A stretch of 64,000 nucleotides of DNA from Candidatus Poribacteria bacterium (lineage in GTDB: Bacteria; Poribacteria; WGA-4E; WGA-3G), in the NCBI GenBank assembly GCA_028821605.1, contig JAPPFM010000010.1:124001-188000 (forward strand), read 5' to 3'. The notes below the pieces were generated by a model. The model made no database searches. It saw only the letters and a program-made list of their open reading frames with translations, and was not told the DNA's origin. Shown one piece after another: positions 9,133 through 18,125 of the stretch (position 1 is the stretch's first letter; the number at the start of each line of letters is the position of its first letter). The position numbers and the translations under genes are program-made.

Positions 9133-9161
9133 ATTATACGGGCGATTTTTATTTTTGTCAA
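9133..9161 (-). promoter_or_regulatory. consensus promoter for the PhyH-Gfo-methyltransferase operon
   Basis: The minus strand reads TTGACA (plus 9156-9161), 17 bases, then TATAAT (plus 9133-9138), a perfect sigma70 consensus. The predicted start of transcription is near 9126, which leaves a leader of about 56 bases before ATG 9070. Confidence 0.8.
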
Positions 9162-9248
9162 ACGTTTTTCTCAGCGGAGTCATTCAATCCTTCTGTAGGA
9201 GGGATTTCCGAATCCCGACTCCCTGAATGGAGCAATCTCAATATGCAC

Positions 9249-9277
9249 TTGCGAGCTGCACCTTTCTGTAGTAAAAT
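9249..9277 (+). promoter_or_regulatory. promoter for the sugar isomerase-like gene
   Basis: TTGCGA (9249-9254), a 17-base spacer and TAAAAT (9272-9277) lie 27 bases before ATG 9304, and AGAGG lies just before that ATG. It diverges from the minus-strand promoter at 9133-9161. Confidence 0.55.
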
Positions 9278-9303
9278 GTCCAAAAACGAAAAGAGGTTAC
9301 ATA

Positions 9304-10218
9304 ATGAAACTTGGATTTGTAAGTGCAATTTTGCCGGAGCAGACGTTGGCGCAGGTCGTCCAATTCGCTGCTGACACCGGTTATGATTGCGTCGAATTGA
9401 TGTGCTGGCCCAAAGGGAAAGCGGAACGGCGTTATGCAGGCGTTACGCACGTTGACGTAGCGACACTTTCCGATGCGGAAGTGGATGGAATCCTGCAATG
9501 TGTCTCGGATGCGGGGATAACAATCAGCGGCTTAGGTTACTACCCTAACCCGCTGACACCTGACGAAACGGAAGCGGCTATCTATAGCGAACACCTCAAG
9601 CAGCTGATTCTGGCAGCGGAACGCCTATCGGTAGACATCGTAAACTCGTTCATTGGTAGAGACCAGACGCGCACAATAGATGAGAATTGGCACCGCTTTA
9701 AGCAGGTATGGGAGCCTCTAATCCAATTCGCCGCCGACCACGGTATCCGTATCGGTATTGAGAATTGTCCCATGTTCTTCACAGAGGACGAGTGGCCCGC
9801 CGGGCAAAACCTCGCCTATTGTCCCGCAGTTTGGGAGCGGATGTTTGAGGAGATTCCTTCCCCCAACTTCGGGCTTAACTTCGATCCATCCCATTGTATA
9901 TGGCTCCAAATAGACTACCTAAAACCACTCGTTACCTTTGCTGATCGGATCTTCCACGTGCATGCAAAAGATGTGCGATTGGATAGAGCAAAATTGGACG
10001 AAGTTGGTATCCTCGCAACGCCTTTATCTTATCATACCCCGAAATTGCCGGGACTTGGCGATGTGGATTGGGGCAGCTTTTTCTCCGTTTTGAGTGATAC
10101 CGGGTATAACGGTGCCGTCTGTGTTGAAGTAGAAGATCGGGCTTATGAAGAGACATTGGAGACGCGGCAGCGTGCTTTAAGCCAAAGCCACATCTTTCTG
10201 AGACAGTTCATCGGATAG
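9304..10218 (+). CDS. sugar phosphate isomerase/epimerase family protein (xylose isomerase-like TIM barrel)
   Basis: A 304-residue protein. It opens [22 protein letters not shown] and has [11 protein letters not shown] (strand plus glutamate), [39 protein letters not shown] and [15 protein letters not shown]. These are the metal-binding E/D/H/E positions at successive barrel strands of AP-endonuclease-2/xylose isomerase-like enzymes. Such genes commonly sit with Gfo/Idh/MocA dehydrogenases in catabolism of inositol-like compounds, and one lies in the divergent operon. The exact substrate is unknown. Confidence 0.88.
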   Translation: MKLGFVSAILPEQTLAQVVQFAADTGYDCVELMCWPKGKAERRYAGVTHVDVATLSDAEVDGILQCVSDAGITISGLGYYPNPLTPDETEAAIYSEHLKQLILAAERLSVDIVNSFIGRDQTRTIDENWHRFKQVWEPLIQFAADHGIRIGIENCPMFFTEDEWPAGQNLAYCPAVWERMFEEIPSPNFGLNFDPSHCIWLQIDYLKPLVTFADRIFHVHAKDVRLDRAKLDEVGILATPLSYHTPKLPGLGDVDWGSFFSVLSDTGYNGAVCVEVEDRAYEETLETRQRALSQSHIFLRQFIG

Positions 10219-10237
10219 GCAGGCGTGCCACTCGCTG

Positions 10238-10256
10238 GCGAGGTTTGCTACCTCGC
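10238..10256. repeat. dispersed palindrome (GCGAGGT / ACCTCGC)
   Basis: A 7-base-pair hairpin with loop TTGCT lies between the isomerase-like gene and bioF. A related hairpin (GAGGAT/ATCCTC) is at 18034-18048. The bioF reading frame can be extended back through it only with a GTG at 10225, which I consider an artefact. Confidence 0.7.
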
Positions 10257-10278
10257 TTGTTTTCAGAATTTATTTTTT

Positions 10279-11442
10279 ATGACGTATAACTACGACTGGT
10301 TGGACACAGAATGTGCAGCACTTGAGCAATCTGACTTACGCCGCCACCTACGCACCGTCATGAGTGCCCCAACAGGAACAATCAATCTTGATGGACGCGA
10401 CGTTGTGTTGCTCGGTTCAAACAACTATTTGGGGTTAAGCACGCATCCAGTGGTTATCGCTGCTGCTGTTGAAGCCACACAAACTTTCGGCACAGGGGCG
10501 AGCGGTTCCCGCCTCATTTCAGGGAATAACAAGCTCTACACGGCTTTGGAAACCAATCTTGCAAAGACGAAAGGTACCGAAGCCGCGCTTGTTTTCAGTT
10601 CCGGCTATGCTGCCAATACAAGCGTTATTCCAGTTCTTGCGGGTGAAGGCGACCTCATCTTAAGCGATGCGCTTAACCACGCCAGCATCATAGACGGATG
10701 CCGCCTCAGTCGTGCTACCAAAAAAGTCTATCGGCACTGTGATATGGAACATCTCAATGTCTTGTTATCGGAGTCTGCTACATTTCGGCGGCGACTCATC
10801 GTGACAGATGGTGTTTTTAGCATGGATGGCGATATTGCCCCCCTGCCCGATATTTGCCATCTCGCTGCGGAACACGAGGCGATGGTGTTGTTAGATGACG
10901 CACACGGGTTTGGCGTGTTAGGAGAGGATGGAAGCGGCACCGTTGCGCACTTTGGACTGGAAGAGGAAGCCATTATCCAGATGGGTACGTTCAGTAAGGC
11001 GATTGGTGCGCTCGGCGGGTATATAGCGGGGAATCACGCATTGATTGAACTGCTTATTAACAGAGCGCGGGGCTTCATCTTCACAACGGGGCTGCCACCC
11101 GCGACCTTAGCAGCGGCGAATGCTGCGCTTAATGTGATGCGTTCTTCGCCGCATTTACGGCAACGTCTGTTCTCGCACGCGAAGTGCCTCAAAAAGGCGT
11201 TGATTGATTTAGGTTACACGCTACTGCCGAGCGAAACACAGATTCTTCCAGTGGTACTGGGAAATCCGCAGCGAGCTACAAGTGTAGCAGAAGCATTACT
11301 TGCCGAGGGGGTGTTCGCGCCAGCGATCCGTCCACCGGCTGTGCCGCCGGACACGAGTCGTCTAAGGCTTACCGTCATGGCGACACACACCGAAGCGGAG
11401 ATACAAAAGGCGATTGCTGGATTTGCGGCGATTCTTCCCTAA
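10279..11442 (+). CDS. bioF: 8-amino-7-oxononanoate synthase / 2-amino-3-ketobutyrate ligase family
   Basis: A 387-residue PLP-dependent alpha-oxoamine synthase. Visible family segments are [72 protein letters not shown] and the PLP lysine in [16 protein letters not shown], then [11 protein letters not shown]. This best fits BioF, which condenses pimeloyl thioester with alanine in biotin synthesis; glycine C-acetyltransferase (Kbl) is a close alternative. No other bio gene is in the window. I start it at ATG 10279, since the 18 codons upstream come from a dispersed palindrome; no clear Shine-Dalgarno is seen. Confidence 0.82.
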   Translation: MTYNYDWLDTECAALEQSDLRRHLRTVMSAPTGTINLDGRDVVLLGSNNYLGLSTHPVVIAAAVEATQTFGTGASGSRLISGNNKLYTALETNLAKTKGTEAALVFSSGYAANTSVIPVLAGEGDLILSDALNHASIIDGCRLSRATKKVYRHCDMEHLNVLLSESATFRRRLIVTDGVFSMDGDIAPLPDICHLAAEHEAMVLLDDAHGFGVLGEDGSGTVAHFGLEEEAIIQMGTFSKAIGALGGYIAGNHALIELLINRARGFIFTTGLPPATLAAANAALNVMRSSPHLRQRLFSHAKCLKKALIDLGYTLLPSETQILPVVLGNPQRATSVAEALLAEGVFAPAIRPPAVPPDTSRLRLTVMATHTEAEIQKAIAGFAAILP

Positions 11443-12019
11443 ATTTCATCAAAGCAATCCCAAAATCTCTTCCAATCCGCGTCATCCGTGTAATCTGTGA
11501 TAATCCGCGGTTCAGACAATTAGTCCCCCAACCTGCCCATCAGCAAAACGCCACTCTTCCTGCCTTCTAAACACCTAACCTAAACTTCTAACAAAATATG
11601 CACATCCCTTTATCAACACCTTTATACCATTAGTGATATATTTTATTCAACTATATGTTAAATAATTATACACAAATGTGAATTTCAGAGTAAACTTTCC
11701 AGCAACATTGCAGAAAAACACACAGAACCCAGTCACCGTATAGGTTCACAACCCTTTCAAAACTTATCGCATTTCACGATTTACTCTGAAATACTCTGAA
11801 AAAATGTCATTTCCTTGAGACGGATATAAACATGCCACTGCTACGGTATACAACCGCGTGCCTCTCAGACTTCCCACCTTTCATCCTTCCTGCTTCTACT
11901 CGCTCAACCTAAACTTCTGACAAAATATCTACACCCTTCCACCCTTCCTTTATCCTTTGCAATTTTTCCCTCTTCGTGCTAAACTGAAGCAAATCTTAAC
12001 GAAAAGCGATGGATGAGAG
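11443..12019. other. 577-base non-coding gap with repeats
   Basis: No reading frame here looks coding. It holds a dispersed element at 11473-11523 (AATCCGCGTCATCCGTGTAA ... TTCAGACAATTAG) that recurs at 50131-50182. A local direct repeat, CTAAACTTCT(A/G)ACAAAATAT, occurs near 11580 and 11908. A perfect 12-base inverted repeat, TTTCAGAGTAAA, is at 11683-11694 with its complement at 11780-11791. The promoter of the cupin gene is at the right end. Confidence 0.65.
11957..11985 (+). promoter_or_regulatory. promoter for the cupin gene
   Basis: TTGCAA (11957-11962), 17 bases and TAAACT (11980-11985) lie 34 bases before ATG 12020. The TGCTAAA(A/C)T form of the -10 also occurs before the genes at 25168 and 50370. 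Confidence 0.6.
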
Positions 12020-12433
12020 ATGAGCACAAAAGCACACATCATCGATTTTGAGAAACAGAACCCTATCGACCGAGGCACCGGCGTGAAAACCGTCCCGTTA
12101 GCCGGTAAATGGATCGACTCCACTTCACTCACCAACGGCGTGACGATGTTTGACCCGGGTGCCGCAATTGCACGCCACTACCACAACTGCGATGAATCCG
12201 TTACGATTCTTGAAGGTGAAGCCTCTTGCGAGGTTGATGGCGAGGTTTTCACTATGAACGCCTTTGACACGACATTCGTTCCCGCGGGCATTCCACACCG
12301 ATTTTGGAATGAGAGCGATGCACCCATGAAAATATTGTGGACGTATGCCTCTGTTAGCGTGACCCGCACCTTCACGGAAACGGGTGAAACCGTCGAACAC
12401 TTGTCACCTGGGGATCAAGCAGTTGTTAAATAA
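12020..12433 (+). CDS. small cupin-domain protein
   Basis: A 137-residue single-domain cupin. Motif 1 is [20 protein letters not shown] (two histidines and a glutamate) and motif 2 is [14 protein letters not shown] (final histidine), which together give the usual metal site. It has no DNA-binding domain and no signal peptide. Such proteins act as isomerases, dioxygenases or storage-type binders; the substrate cannot be assigned. The M20 peptidase begins 21 bases downstream, so the two are probably cotranscribed. Confidence 0.85.
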   Translation: MSTKAHIIDFEKQNPIDRGTGVKTVPLAGKWIDSTSLTNGVTMFDPGAAIARHYHNCDESVTILEGEASCEVDGEVFTMNAFDTTFVPAGIPHRFWNESDAPMKILWTYASVSVTRTFTETGETVEHLSPGDQAVVK

Positions 12434-12454
12434 TGGCGACTGAGGAGATCTAAA

Positions 12455-13693
12455 ATGTCCGTTCAAACCTATATCAAGGACAATCAAACCGCGCTCTGTG
12501 CGTTGCTGCAGGAGCTTGTCAGAATTCCTACGGTCAATCCACCCGGTGAAAATTATGCCGAGATTGTTGGGCTACTTGAGACGAAATGTAAAGCATTAGG
12601 GATGCAAACACGGGTTGCCAAGGTCCCGAAACGTCGTGCGGAACAGGTTATTCCGAATGCGGACAGCCATCCACGACTGAACCTCATCGCACGTTGGGAT
12701 GTCGGCGCAGAAAAGACGGTGCATTTCAACGCACACTACGATGTGGTTCCCGTTGCCGGAGACTGGCGTTTCGGTGATCCGTTCAGTGGTGAGATTGACG
12801 GCGAGTGGCTCTACGGACGCGGTGCCGACGATATGAAAGATGCTATCGCGGCACTTCTATTTGCGATTGTGGCTGTCCAAGAAACTGGGATTAAACCCAA
12901 ATTCAACGTCGAATGCTCATTCACCTGCGATGAAGAAACCGGCGGACAGTTAGGGGCGGGATACGTCGTTGAGGAAGGTTTGGTCAATGCGGACTATGTT
13001 GTCAACTGTGAGGGCGGTTCAGAAATGAACATCGGCAACGGACATAACGGCGTGCTCTGGTTGGAAATTGAGGTCAAGGGCAAAGCGGCGCACGGCGCGC
13101 AGCCGGATAAGGGAATAAATGCCTTTGAGAAGGCTGCCGAGCTTGTGACAGCACTCCAACGCGTTAAACGGAATTTAAAATCGTCGGAACGCGCATTTAA
13201 ACTCCCTGATGGCAGCGACCGGTATCCAACGTTAAACATCGGTGGGACATTTCGCGGCACCGATGGCGACAAAGTCAACACTGTCCCCGCAAGCGTCACA
13301 TTTTCAGTTGACCGGCGGATTACGCCAAACGAGGAACTTGAATTTGCCGAACTTGAATTGCGAGAGGCAATTTCTGGTGCCTGTCAATACTATCCCGATT
13401 TGGAAGCAGAAGCACGCGCTATCTTGCGGATTGAACCGTGCCTCACGGATACCGATTCGCCGATAGCACAAGCGTTCGCCGACGCAGTCCGTATCGTCCG
13501 TTTCAATCAACCGCGGTTTAAAGGCACTACCGGATTTACAGACTTGCACTATTTCGTCAATACAGGCTTGCCCGGTGTCGGGTATGGACCACGAGGTGAG
13601 GGCGGACATGCCATCAATGAGCGCGTGCATATTCCTGATCTGGTCAGGACCTCCGCTATCTACGCAACCTTCATGACCCGCGCAGAACTTTAA
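12455..13693 (+). CDS. M20-family metallopeptidase / deacylase (ArgE-DapE type)
   Basis: A 412-residue cytoplasmic zinc hydrolase. Metal-site segments are HFNAHYDVVP, GRGADDMKDAIA and CDEETGGQLGAGY, followed by the dimerisation domain (EIEVKGKAAHGAQPDKG) and a C-terminal TTGFTDLHYF...GHAINERVHI segment with the last ligands. This matches the ArgE/DapE/ACY1/CPG2 group, which removes acyl groups from amino acids or cuts dipeptides. GAGGAGAT lies before ATG 12455. The pairing with a cupin gene does not fix the substrate. Confidence 0.88.
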   Translation: MSVQTYIKDNQTALCALLQELVRIPTVNPPGENYAEIVGLLETKCKALGMQTRVAKVPKRRAEQVIPNADSHPRLNLIARWDVGAEKTVHFNAHYDVVPVAGDWRFGDPFSGEIDGEWLYGRGADDMKDAIAALLFAIVAVQETGIKPKFNVECSFTCDEETGGQLGAGYVVEEGLVNADYVVNCEGGSEMNIGNGHNGVLWLEIEVKGKAAHGAQPDKGINAFEKAAELVTALQRVKRNLKSSERAFKLPDGSDRYPTLNIGGTFRGTDGDKVNTVPASVTFSVDRRITPNEELEFAELELREAISGACQYYPDLEAEARAILRIEPCLTDTDSPIAQAFADAVRIVRFNQPRFKGTTGFTDLHYFVNTGLPGVGYGPRGEGGHAINERVHIPDLVRTSAIYATFMTRAEL

Positions 13694-13774
13694 AATACCA
13701 GAACCTTAAAATACCCTGTAGCGCGAGGCCCCGTGTCTCAGCGCATTCCATAAAACATAAAAGAGGTTAATACA

Positions 13775-15874
13775 ATGCAAAACCGAAAACCAGCACCGTT
13801 CAATGTAGTACCAGAGGACACCATAGGAACAACATGGGCATTGCCGGAAGGCGCAATTGCCCGATTTGGGAAGGGGGACGTAGATCACGGTAATGTTAAG
13901 GTATCTCCAGATGGCACATATTTTGCCGTTGGGACTGGCATGGGACTTTGGTGGTATGATGTGTCCTCAATGTCTCCGATTTCATTATGGGAAACGAAAA
14001 GGGGAATGGTTAATTCCATCGATTTCTCTCATGATGGCAAATGGATTATCATTGATACTTCAGATGGCATCATTAAAATGTTGGATGTTCAAAGTGGGGA
14101 GTGCGTCACGCAGATAGAAGGGCGCGATGCTTATGCGGGACTTGCCTGTTCATCGAACGGTAGATGGATTGCTATTGCTGCTTCAAATGGCGTTGTTAAA
14201 GTATTGGATGTTCATAGCGGTGGATGCATCGCGCAGATGGATCGAAGCGCGCACGAAGTCCAACCAAATGATATTCACCAACTCGAATTTTCACCCGATG
14301 GCAAACTCCTTGCTGCTAGGGCAGACAACCCTGAAGTTTCGCGCGATGGACAGGTTCTGAATCCTGATACGGAAGGCACGCAAACTTACGTGTGGCATCC
14401 AGAGACGGGTGAGGCAATCATCAAGTTTGCGGGTAGAAATTTTGCCTTTTCTCCAGACAGTCGCCTGCTGGCGGGTGCAGCTGCTGATGAAACCGTGAGT
14501 GATACCGATCGCGTTGACCGTTGCGTTTCAGTATGGGATATAACAACCGGTGAACGCATCTCACACTTCTCAGGGCATAGTGATTGGGTGGATGTTGTAA
14601 CCTTTTCGCCGTGTGGTGAATTTCTGGTGTCGAGTAGTCGGGATAAAAGCCTAAGCGTATGGGATATCGCAAAGGGTGTGCAAAAGAAGATTTATACCGA
14701 CTTCGGAAGTGCTTGGAAGCAACCGTTCTACTCGCCGAAAGGCACACTACTCACGGCTGTGTTCGGTGGTACGGGTGCGATTCAGACCATTGAAATATGG
14801 AATGTTGAACCCCGTGAAAGACTGCAAAGAATTGAATTTCCGGTAGGGAGCATTGGTGCTGACTGGTTTTTCAAATGTCCGCAGCTGGCTATCGCCTATG
14901 CACTGTCCAACAATCGATCGGATGGCAAGACGCAAACGTTTGCGACACTTCATGAGCCTAATTTTCCCTGGCCCGACCCGAAAGTGGTTTGGCTGGACGA
15001 TCAAACCCTCGCGAGTACACGAATAGGAAGGGGTATGTTTGGAAGAGGTATCGCGCGATGGGATGTTAAAGGTAAACGGATACAAGAGACATTAGTTGAA
15101 AATAAAACTATCCATTCTTTCACTGTTTTACCTTGTGGAAAGATATTGGGCACTCACCTCCGCAATGAAACAGAGGTGTGGGATGTCAGTAAACCCGACA
15201 AACCTATTGCTGAGTTTACGGCTCCTAAGGAACCCTCGGATTGGGTCCGCCACGAGGTATTTGCTCCAACGGGCGATCGGATCGCAGCGGGGAGTCGAGA
15301 AGGCATGGTCTATGTATGGAACTTCCAGAATCCAGAGGAGCCAACACGCCTCACTGGACATACGGATTACATTTGGGCATTGGCGTTTTCGCCAGATGGA
15401 AAACGACTCGCGAGTGGAGCCGACGACGAGACTGCCCGCTTGTGGGATGTTGAGTCAGGCGGGCAAATTGCCGTATTGCCTCTGGATGAACCTCGCACGA
15501 TTATGGGGATAGCGTTTTCACCGTGCGGTAAGATAATTGCTGGCGGAATGGACGACGAAATTCGCTTGTGGTGTGCTGAGCAATGGACAAAGTTACGCAC
15601 AATTCCACAACCAAAGGATAATAGGAGAACATACGCACTTGCCTTTTCGCCTTGTGGCAAGTATCTCGCATCGGGAACGTGGTGGCAAAAGGGGATGGAG
15701 AAGATGGCAATCCGGTTGTGGGATGTTGAAACCGCAGAGAATATCCATACCTTCTGGGGACATACGTCAGACGTGCAATCACTCGCTTTTTCACCCGATG
15801 GTATGCTACTGGCGAGTGGGAGTTTTGATGGCACGATCCTATTGTGGGATGTTAAGCCGTTTATCGGTTCTTAA
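13775..15874 (+). CDS. WD40-repeat protein, first of three tandem paralogues
   Basis: A 699-residue protein built almost entirely of WD40 blades (FSPDG/FSPCGK...LASG....RLWD), probably two propellers. It has no signal peptide or membrane segment and no catalytic domain that I can see. The first 35 residues (MQNRKPAPFNVV...TWALPEGAIARFGKG) are shared with the two downstream copies and are not a blade. AGAGG lies before ATG 13775. WD40 proteins of this type act as scaffolds; nothing adjacent identifies a partner. Internal divergence is highest in the middle (residues about 330-470). Confidence 0.9.
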   Translation: MQNRKPAPFNVVPEDTIGTTWALPEGAIARFGKGDVDHGNVKVSPDGTYFAVGTGMGLWWYDVSSMSPISLWETKRGMVNSIDFSHDGKWIIIDTSDGIIKMLDVQSGECVTQIEGRDAYAGLACSSNGRWIAIAASNGVVKVLDVHSGGCIAQMDRSAHEVQPNDIHQLEFSPDGKLLAARADNPEVSRDGQVLNPDTEGTQTYVWHPETGEAIIKFAGRNFAFSPDSRLLAGAAADETVSDTDRVDRCVSVWDITTGERISHFSGHSDWVDVVTFSPCGEFLVSSSRDKSLSVWDIAKGVQKKIYTDFGSAWKQPFYSPKGTLLTAVFGGTGAIQTIEIWNVEPRERLQRIEFPVGSIGADWFFKCPQLAIAYALSNNRSDGKTQTFATLHEPNFPWPDPKVVWLDDQTLASTRIGRGMFGRGIARWDVKGKRIQETLVENKTIHSFTVLPCGKILGTHLRNETEVWDVSKPDKPIAEFTAPKEPSDWVRHEVFAPTGDRIAAGSREGMVYVWNFQNPEEPTRLTGHTDYIWALAFSPDGKRLASGADDETARLWDVESGGQIAVLPLDEPRTIMGIAFSPCGKIIAGGMDDEIRLWCAEQWTKLRTIPQPKDNRRTYALAFSPCGKYLASGTWWQKGMEKMAIRLWDVETAENIHTFWGHTSDVQSLAFSPDGMLLASGSFDGTILLWDVKPFIGS

Positions 15875-15917
15875 AACATCGAATACTGAGGATCAGACCT
15901 GTTACAGAGTGGATACA

Positions 15918-17987
15918 ATGCAAAATCGAAGACCAGCACCACTTAACGTTGTTCAGGGGGATCCCGAAGGAATCACATGGGCCCTACCGGAAGGTGTGAT
16001 CGTCCGGTTGGGGAAGGGATTTCAATCTTATCAAAACGATAGCGATATTGCACTTTCTCCTGATGGCGCGTATTTTGTTGTTGGCACTCGTGTAGGGCTT
16101 TGGTGGTATGATGTATCATCCATGTCTCTCATCGCGTTGTGGGAAACAGAGCGAGGAATGATCTCGGCTGTCGATTTTTCGCCGAATGGTAAGTGGATTG
16201 CCACCGCGAATTGGGATGGCGTTATTAAGATGCTGGATGTTCAAAGCGGCGAATGTATCGCTCAGATGAAGCGGTCAGAGGAGCGTAATATCTATGAACA
16301 CATTGCTTTTTCGCCTGACAGTAAATGGATTGCCACCGCGAATGAGGTGGGTGTTATTGAGGTATTGGATGTTCAAAAGGATGTGTGCATCGCACAGATG
16401 AAGCGGGAATTGCGTGATGGACAATCAAACCATATTTCTCGACTCGGATTTTCACCAGATGGACAGTATATCGCTGCTACAGTAGAAGGGCAAACTTACA
16501 TCTGGGATCCGAGAACGGATGTGCCAATCGCCAAATTTACAGGCATAAAATTTGCATTTTCGCCAGATAGCCGCCTGCTGGCGTGTGAGAATCCTTATAC
16601 AATCCCTAATATGACTCCCCCTCGCGCTGCCAGCAATATCTCAGTGTGGGATATAGCGACAAGCGAGCGCATCGCTCACTTCACGGAGCATGGCAATATA
16701 CTGAGGACTATCACATTTTCACCGTGCAGCCAATTCCTTGCATCAAGTGATAGAAATAGTACACTACACGTATGGGATCTCACAGAGGGTTTACTGAAGG
16801 AAACTTATACGGATTATGAAATGTCGCGGGTAGAACCTTTCTATTTGTCAGAGGGAATGCTACTTGCCACCGTGTTTACCCAAAGCACGATTGAGGTATG
16901 GAACGTCCAACAGCGTCAAAAACTATGGACTTATGAACAGCAGATTGAGAGTATTGGTGATAAATGGTTTTCAAAATGCCCGGAGCTGCCTATCGCCCAT
17001 CTCCAATCTAATGGCCTGAAGACAACTGACGAAAAACACACCTTTCCAATGCTTCATGAGTCTCTCTGTTATCTATATCCCGTGGTGTTTTCTCCTAATG
17101 GAGAGACACTTGCCAGCAGGAGGAATCTCAAAGGTCTTGTGCTATGGGATGTTGAACGTAAGCAAGCGCGTGACATATTAATCCATGATAAATTTTTTAC
17201 TGCTTTTGATGCTTTGAATTTTTTACCTTCTGGAGACATACTTGCTATCAGCAGATACCGCAGGGACCGTAATGTTTTCGTTTTCAATATCTGGTCTATT
17301 GGAAAAAAAGGCGAGGATGTAATTGCTGAATTCACATCCACTGTAGAATTGGGACGGCATGTGTTTGCGTTCTCAGGCTGTCAAGTTGCCTTTGGTGGTA
17401 AAGGTGGCACGCTTTATCTGTGGGACCTCAAGCACAACGAAAAACCGAAATCACTTACTGGACATACAGAGCACATTTGGTCGTTGGCGTTTTCACCGGA
17501 TGGCAAGCAACTCGCAAGTGGGTCAAAGGACGGGACCGCTCGGTTGTGGGATGTTGAATCGGGTGAACAAATCGCAACATTTCCCTTAGATGAACCTTGT
17601 ACACTTATGGCGATAGCATTTTCGCCGTGTGGCAACGTGATTGCTACAGGGATGTTCGGTGAACTCCGGTTGTGGTGTGCTGAAACGCTGACAACACTTT
17701 TTGTGATACCGCAACCACAGACACAGAAACCTTATGCCCTCACTTTTTCGCCGTGTGGTAAGTATCTCGCGTCCGGGACTTGGTGGCAGAAGGGGATGGA
17801 GAAGGTGGCAATCCGTTTATGGAAGGTTAAAACCGCAGAGAATGTCCATACCTTCTGGGGACATACAACAGACGTACAGGCCCTCGACTTCTCTCCGGAC
17901 GGTACGCTTCTGGCGAGTGGAAGTTTTGATGGGACAATCCTATTGTGGGATGTGAAGCCCTTCATCAGTTCTTATAATAAAGCCTGA
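15918..17987 (+). CDS. WD40-repeat protein, second tandem paralogue
   Basis: A 689-residue paralogue of the flanking two genes. The frame is open back to 15537, but that part overlaps the previous gene; the true start is ATG 15918, where the shared N-terminus MQNRRPAPLNVV...ALPEGVIVRLGKG begins. The C-terminal third (HTEHIWSLAFSPDGKQLASG..., FSPCGKYLASGTWWQKGMEK, DGTILLWDVKPFI) is nearly the same as in the first and third copies, while the middle has diverged. That pattern is expected after duplication with partial gene conversion. Function unknown. Confidence 0.9.
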   Translation: MQNRRPAPLNVVQGDPEGITWALPEGVIVRLGKGFQSYQNDSDIALSPDGAYFVVGTRVGLWWYDVSSMSLIALWETERGMISAVDFSPNGKWIATANWDGVIKMLDVQSGECIAQMKRSEERNIYEHIAFSPDSKWIATANEVGVIEVLDVQKDVCIAQMKRELRDGQSNHISRLGFSPDGQYIAATVEGQTYIWDPRTDVPIAKFTGIKFAFSPDSRLLACENPYTIPNMTPPRAASNISVWDIATSERIAHFTEHGNILRTITFSPCSQFLASSDRNSTLHVWDLTEGLLKETYTDYEMSRVEPFYLSEGMLLATVFTQSTIEVWNVQQRQKLWTYEQQIESIGDKWFSKCPELPIAHLQSNGLKTTDEKHTFPMLHESLCYLYPVVFSPNGETLASRRNLKGLVLWDVERKQARDILIHDKFFTAFDALNFLPSGDILAISRYRRDRNVFVFNIWSIGKKGEDVIAEFTSTVELGRHVFAFSGCQVAFGGKGGTLYLWDLKHNEKPKSLTGHTEHIWSLAFSPDGKQLASGSKDGTARLWDVESGEQIATFPLDEPCTLMAIAFSPCGNVIATGMFGELRLWCAETLTTLFVIPQPQTQKPYALTFSPCGKYLASGTWWQKGMEKVAIRLWKVKTAENVHTFWGHTTDVQALDFSPDGTLLASGSFDGTILLWDVKPFISSYNKA

Positions 17988-18033
17988 AAATAAGTTGACA
18001 TTTGACAAACAAAAACCCCTCTCCTTTGCTGGC

Positions 18034-18048
18034 GAGGATTGTATCCTC
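18034..18048. repeat. short palindrome in the gap between WD40 copies 2 and 3
   Basis: GAGGAT-TGT-ATCCTC forms a 6-base-pair hairpin within a CTGGCGAGG context like that at 10238-10256. It belongs to the group of short-loop palindromes scattered through the window. Confidence 0.6.
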
Positions 18049-18125
18049 ACCCTTTCGTTGGTGTATAGATAGTTACGGGCTTTAGTATAACAAGGGATAC
18101 TGAACTTATTAAGGGAATAAATACA

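Noticed and set aside
10225-10278. N-terminal extension of the bioF-like frame from GTG 10225
   Set aside because: Its 18 codons are a dispersed palindrome, and no family member has them.
15537-15917. 127-codon upstream extension of the second WD40 gene
   Set aside because: It lies in another frame of the first WD40 gene, and the paralogues all begin at MQ(N/S)R, which is ATG 15918.
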